DNA of 7,040 bases from Oscillospiraceae bacterium. GTDB lineage: Bacteria > Bacillota > Clostridia > Oscillospirales > Ruminococcaceae. The stretch's first letter is position 1; each line of letters starts with the position of its first letter. Below are positions 5,545 to 7,040 of this stretch, piece after piece. Made by a program: the position numbers and the translations under genes. Below the pieces are notes generated by a model that was not told where the DNA came from, did no database searches, and saw only the letters and a list, made by a program, of their open reading frames with translations. The stretch is taken from contig JAAWBP010000095.1 of the NCBI GenBank assembly GCA_022792755.1, forward strand, positions 1 through 7,040. Reading direction: 5' to 3'.

Positions 5545-6330
5545 TTAGCGCTGTTCGGCGCCCTCTCTGGCTCCCTCGGGTGTGTAAACGGGGAAGAAAT
5601 CTCCGCTCCCCTTTGGAAATTCCACCAGGGTGTAGAAATGTGCAAAGGAATCGACGAAGCCCGGAGACCGGATCATTTCCGGTGTGAATCCATAAGCGTC
5701 GATTCCGCCGTCCCCTCCGTCCTTGCTGTCGAGTATGATTCTGTAAAGCTCAAATGTGTAGCCGCTTCTTCTCATCAGCTCGCAGACCTTCTGCAACAGC
5801 CGCGCTGCCTCTTCTGGCGTTGGGTTTTCCACAGTGCTGTGGAGACGAATTTCAAATGTAGGAGTCATCTCCCACCGATAAGGCGGGTCGAGGTTAAATC
5901 CCTCCCCCTGGGGATCAAGCCCCCAAACTTTCCAGGAGTCGATCTCCGGCATCGTTTCAAACAACGGGCTGACCGAATCCGTGCAGATTTTTTCCTGTTT
6001 GGAGAGCAGAAACCGCCCAGTCTTAATGTCTTTCTCATAGGTATCGTAGAAACTTCCGTTCTTATAATATACGGTAAACCGGACGTTTTCATCCGCCGGG
6101 GCAAATGCCGCCGCGTAATATTCTTGAAAGGCTGTGTCGCAGGAAACTTCTCTGATCCGAAGCTGTCTGTAAGGATAGACCCGGTTAAGGTAGCCCTGCA
6201 TCTTTTCACCGGCGAGCTGTTCGGAAATCGGGCCGCCGAAGAAATAATCGGCACCTGCTATAATTCCCACTACCAGGAGCGCGCCCAGGACTCCCGCGCC
6301 GATTTTGAGTAAACGTTTCTTTTGTGTCAT
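5545..6330 (-). CDS. YfjL-like membrane-anchored protein, first copy
   Basis: A 261-residue protein starting MTQKKRLLKIG, with one membrane helix (about residues 10-31), then GGPIS (32-36) and an outside domain like that of its downstream paralogue. Shared marks are GxPISxxLA, YP-x-R, an F-x-EY-x-A stretch, NPTPEEAARLL and GYTFELYRIILDS, at similar spacing; overall identity looks modest, so the duplication is old or fast-evolving. I chose ATG 6330: it has a perfect AAAGGAGG 7 bases upstream and overlaps the anti-sigma stop codon as ATGA. The frame stays open for 125 more codons upstream, but that stretch is Arg-rich and lies inside the anti-sigma gene in another frame, so it is not real. The C-terminus ends with a hydrophilic tail. 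Function unknown. Confidence 0.87.
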   Translation of the reverse strand: MTQKKRLLKIGAGVLGALLVVGIIAGADYFFGGPISEQLAGEKMQGYLNRVYPYRQLRIREVSCDTAFQEYYAAAFAPADENVRFTVYYKNGSFYDTYEKDIKTGRFLLSKQEKICTDSVSPLFETMPEIDSWKVWGLDPQGEGFNLDPPYRWEMTPTFEIRLHSTVENPTPEEAARLLQKVCELMRRSGYTFELYRIILDSKDGGDGGIDAYGFTPEMIRSPGFVDSFAHFYTLVEFPKGSGDFFPVYTPEGAREGAEQR

Positions 6331-6875
6331 TGTTTTTCCTCCTTTCGGAAAGCAAAGCGGAACAGTGCTGCAATCGCGATGCCGGCCAGCACCAGCAGGG
6401 CGTAGATCAGCGCGAAGATCAGCGTTGCCGGCAATTGATCCACCGCTGTTTTCCAGCCGTTTTCGAATAGCTCGAATACGGCCGCGAAGAGCGGCGTCAA
6501 AAGAAAGACACCCGCGGGGAGAAGATACCATCGTTTCCCGAACAGGAAGCTCCCCAGCCCGCCGATCAGCGGCATGATCAGGATGTTGTAGAACATCCCA
6601 AAGGAAAAGGTCTGCGCCGCACCGAAGATTGCGGCGGCGAGAAGGGCGGCTATTCCCGCCCAGAAAAATTTCCGGTTGATCCGCCGCAGAATTTTTTGAT
6701 CCCACGGCTTTGCCGGCTGCGGCGCCTCTTCCCCCTTTAAGACGCTCCGGCAGGCGGCGCAGCCTTCGACGTGGTGGAATACCAGCGCTTCGCTGTCGGC
6801 GCTCGCCACCTGGTCCTGAACCAGGGGAATCAAATCCATGCAGACGTTGCAGGAAATCTGAGCCGATTCCTTCAT
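6327..6875 (-). CDS. Zinc-binding membrane anti-sigma factor
   Basis: A 182-residue protein. Residues 1-45 form a zf-HC2/ZAS-type zinc-binding anti-sigma domain, with C9-x2-C12 and H35-x3-C39-x2-C42; such domains bind their partner ECF sigma factor in the cytoplasm. A linker is followed by about four membrane helices (roughly 70-90, 93-112, 116-137, 148-174) and a short basic tail. I chose ATG 6875: its ATGA overlaps the sigma stop codon, and GGGAGGG lies about 9 bases upstream. An in-frame ATG at 6914 would add 13 residues but has no ribosome binding site and lies well inside the sigma gene. Its own stop overlaps the next start as ATGA, so all three products are probably made in fixed proportion. 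Four helices instead of the common single one suggests signal sensing within the membrane. Confidence 0.9.
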   Translation of the reverse strand: MKESAQISCNVCMDLIPLVQDQVASADSEALVFHHVEGCAACRSVLKGEEAPQPAKPWDQKILRRINRKFFWAGIAALLAAAIFGAAQTFSFGMFYNILIMPLIGGLGSFLFGKRWYLLPAGVFLLTPLFAAVFELFENGWKTAVDQLPATLIFALIYALLVLAGIAIAALFRFAFRKEEKQ

Positions 6876-7040
6876 TCCAGCAAGCCCTCCCTTACTAAAA
6901 TTTCTTTCAGCCATTTCCGAGTGCGGAACTCAATCACCCGCGCCGAATTTTCCGAAATACCGAGCCGCTCGGCGATCTCGCTGTAGGAGAAGAGCTCCAG
7001 CCGCATCTGCACGACTGTTCGGGCTCGCTCATCCTTTTCA
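6872..7040 (-). CDS. ECF-type RNA polymerase sigma factor, C-terminal part (cut by window edge)
   Basis: The last 55 codons of a gene that enters from the right edge. The residues contain a sigma-70 region 4 helix-turn-helix: YSEIAERLGIS, then the recognition helix ENSARVIEFRTRKWLKE, with a short tail ending EGLLE. This part binds the -35 element of target promoters. The frame begins at 7039 and stops with TGA at 6874-6872, overlapping the anti-sigma ATG. Directly following it with a zf-HC2 anti-sigma gene is the standard arrangement for extracytoplasmic-function sigma factors. Region 2, the operon promoter and the true start are outside the window, so the ECF group cannot be assigned. Confidence 0.88.
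   Translation of the reverse strand, partial: EKDERARTVVQMRLELFSYSEIAERLGISENSARVIEFRTRKWLKEILVREGLLE

Noticed and set aside
4885..6312. Plus-strand 475-residue open frame across both YfjL-like genes
   Set aside because: Long but antisense to two genes with good starts, ribosome binding sites and paralogue conservation; its own translation has no domain or family look.
6331..6705. N-terminal extension of the first YfjL-like protein to 6705
   Set aside because: The extra 125 residues are Arg/Gly/Ala-rich noise within the anti-sigma gene; the start at 6330 has a perfect ribosome binding site directly before a normal membrane anchor.

Overview
The window looks like a chromosomal segment of a moderately GC-rich anaerobic Firmicute (Clostridia, perhaps Oscillospiraceae/Ruminococcaceae-like). 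This is inferred from AAGGAGG-type ribosome binding sites, intrinsic terminators with clean T-runs, sigma-A-type promoters, a PocR/AraC regulator beside a methyltransferase-type corrinoid protein, and an ECF sigma / zinc anti-sigma / YfjL-like operon. No species can be named from the sequence alone.

Left part (1-1090): a tRNA-Ala(CGC) gene has an extended -10 promoter and its own terminator. Fifteen bases after the terminator, on the minus strand, lies the decayed C-terminal end of a tyrosine recombinase (297-473). It has no start codon, a stop codon just upstream of the homology, and a lost catalytic histidine. This is the scar of an integrated element beside a tRNA gene. Next comes a small single-pass membrane protein gene of unknown function (512-1009), ended by a terminator that also serves the convergent gene to its right.

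Middle part (1112-4720): a MATE-family efflux pump (minus) is divergent from a PocR-domain AraC-type regulator (plus). Their 231-bp intergenic region carries promoters in both directions and several inverted repeats that could be operators. Downstream of the regulator, past a GC-rich terminator/attenuator-like hairpin, is a corrinoid (B12-binding) protein of the kind that works with methyltransferases such as MttB/MtbB-like enzymes. No methyltransferase is encoded in the window. A very strong bidirectional terminator with a 19-bp perfect stem closes this block.

Right part (4750-7040, all minus): a tightly packed operon reads, in transcription order, ECF sigma factor (C-terminal part only, cut by the window edge), zinc-binding membrane anti-sigma factor, then two tandem paralogous YfjL-like membrane-anchored proteins. 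Sigma/anti-sigma and anti-sigma/first paralogue are joined by ATGA start-stop overlaps, indicating translational coupling. The likely logic is a membrane-tethered anti-sigma that holds the sigma factor, with the two paralogous exported-domain proteins as co-regulated output or sensing partners.

No CRISPR array, insertion sequence, rRNA or riboswitch was seen. The most interesting items are the hidden integrase scar, the PocR regulator with its lone corrinoid protein, the operator-like palindromes, and the duplicated YfjL-like pair in the sigma operon.
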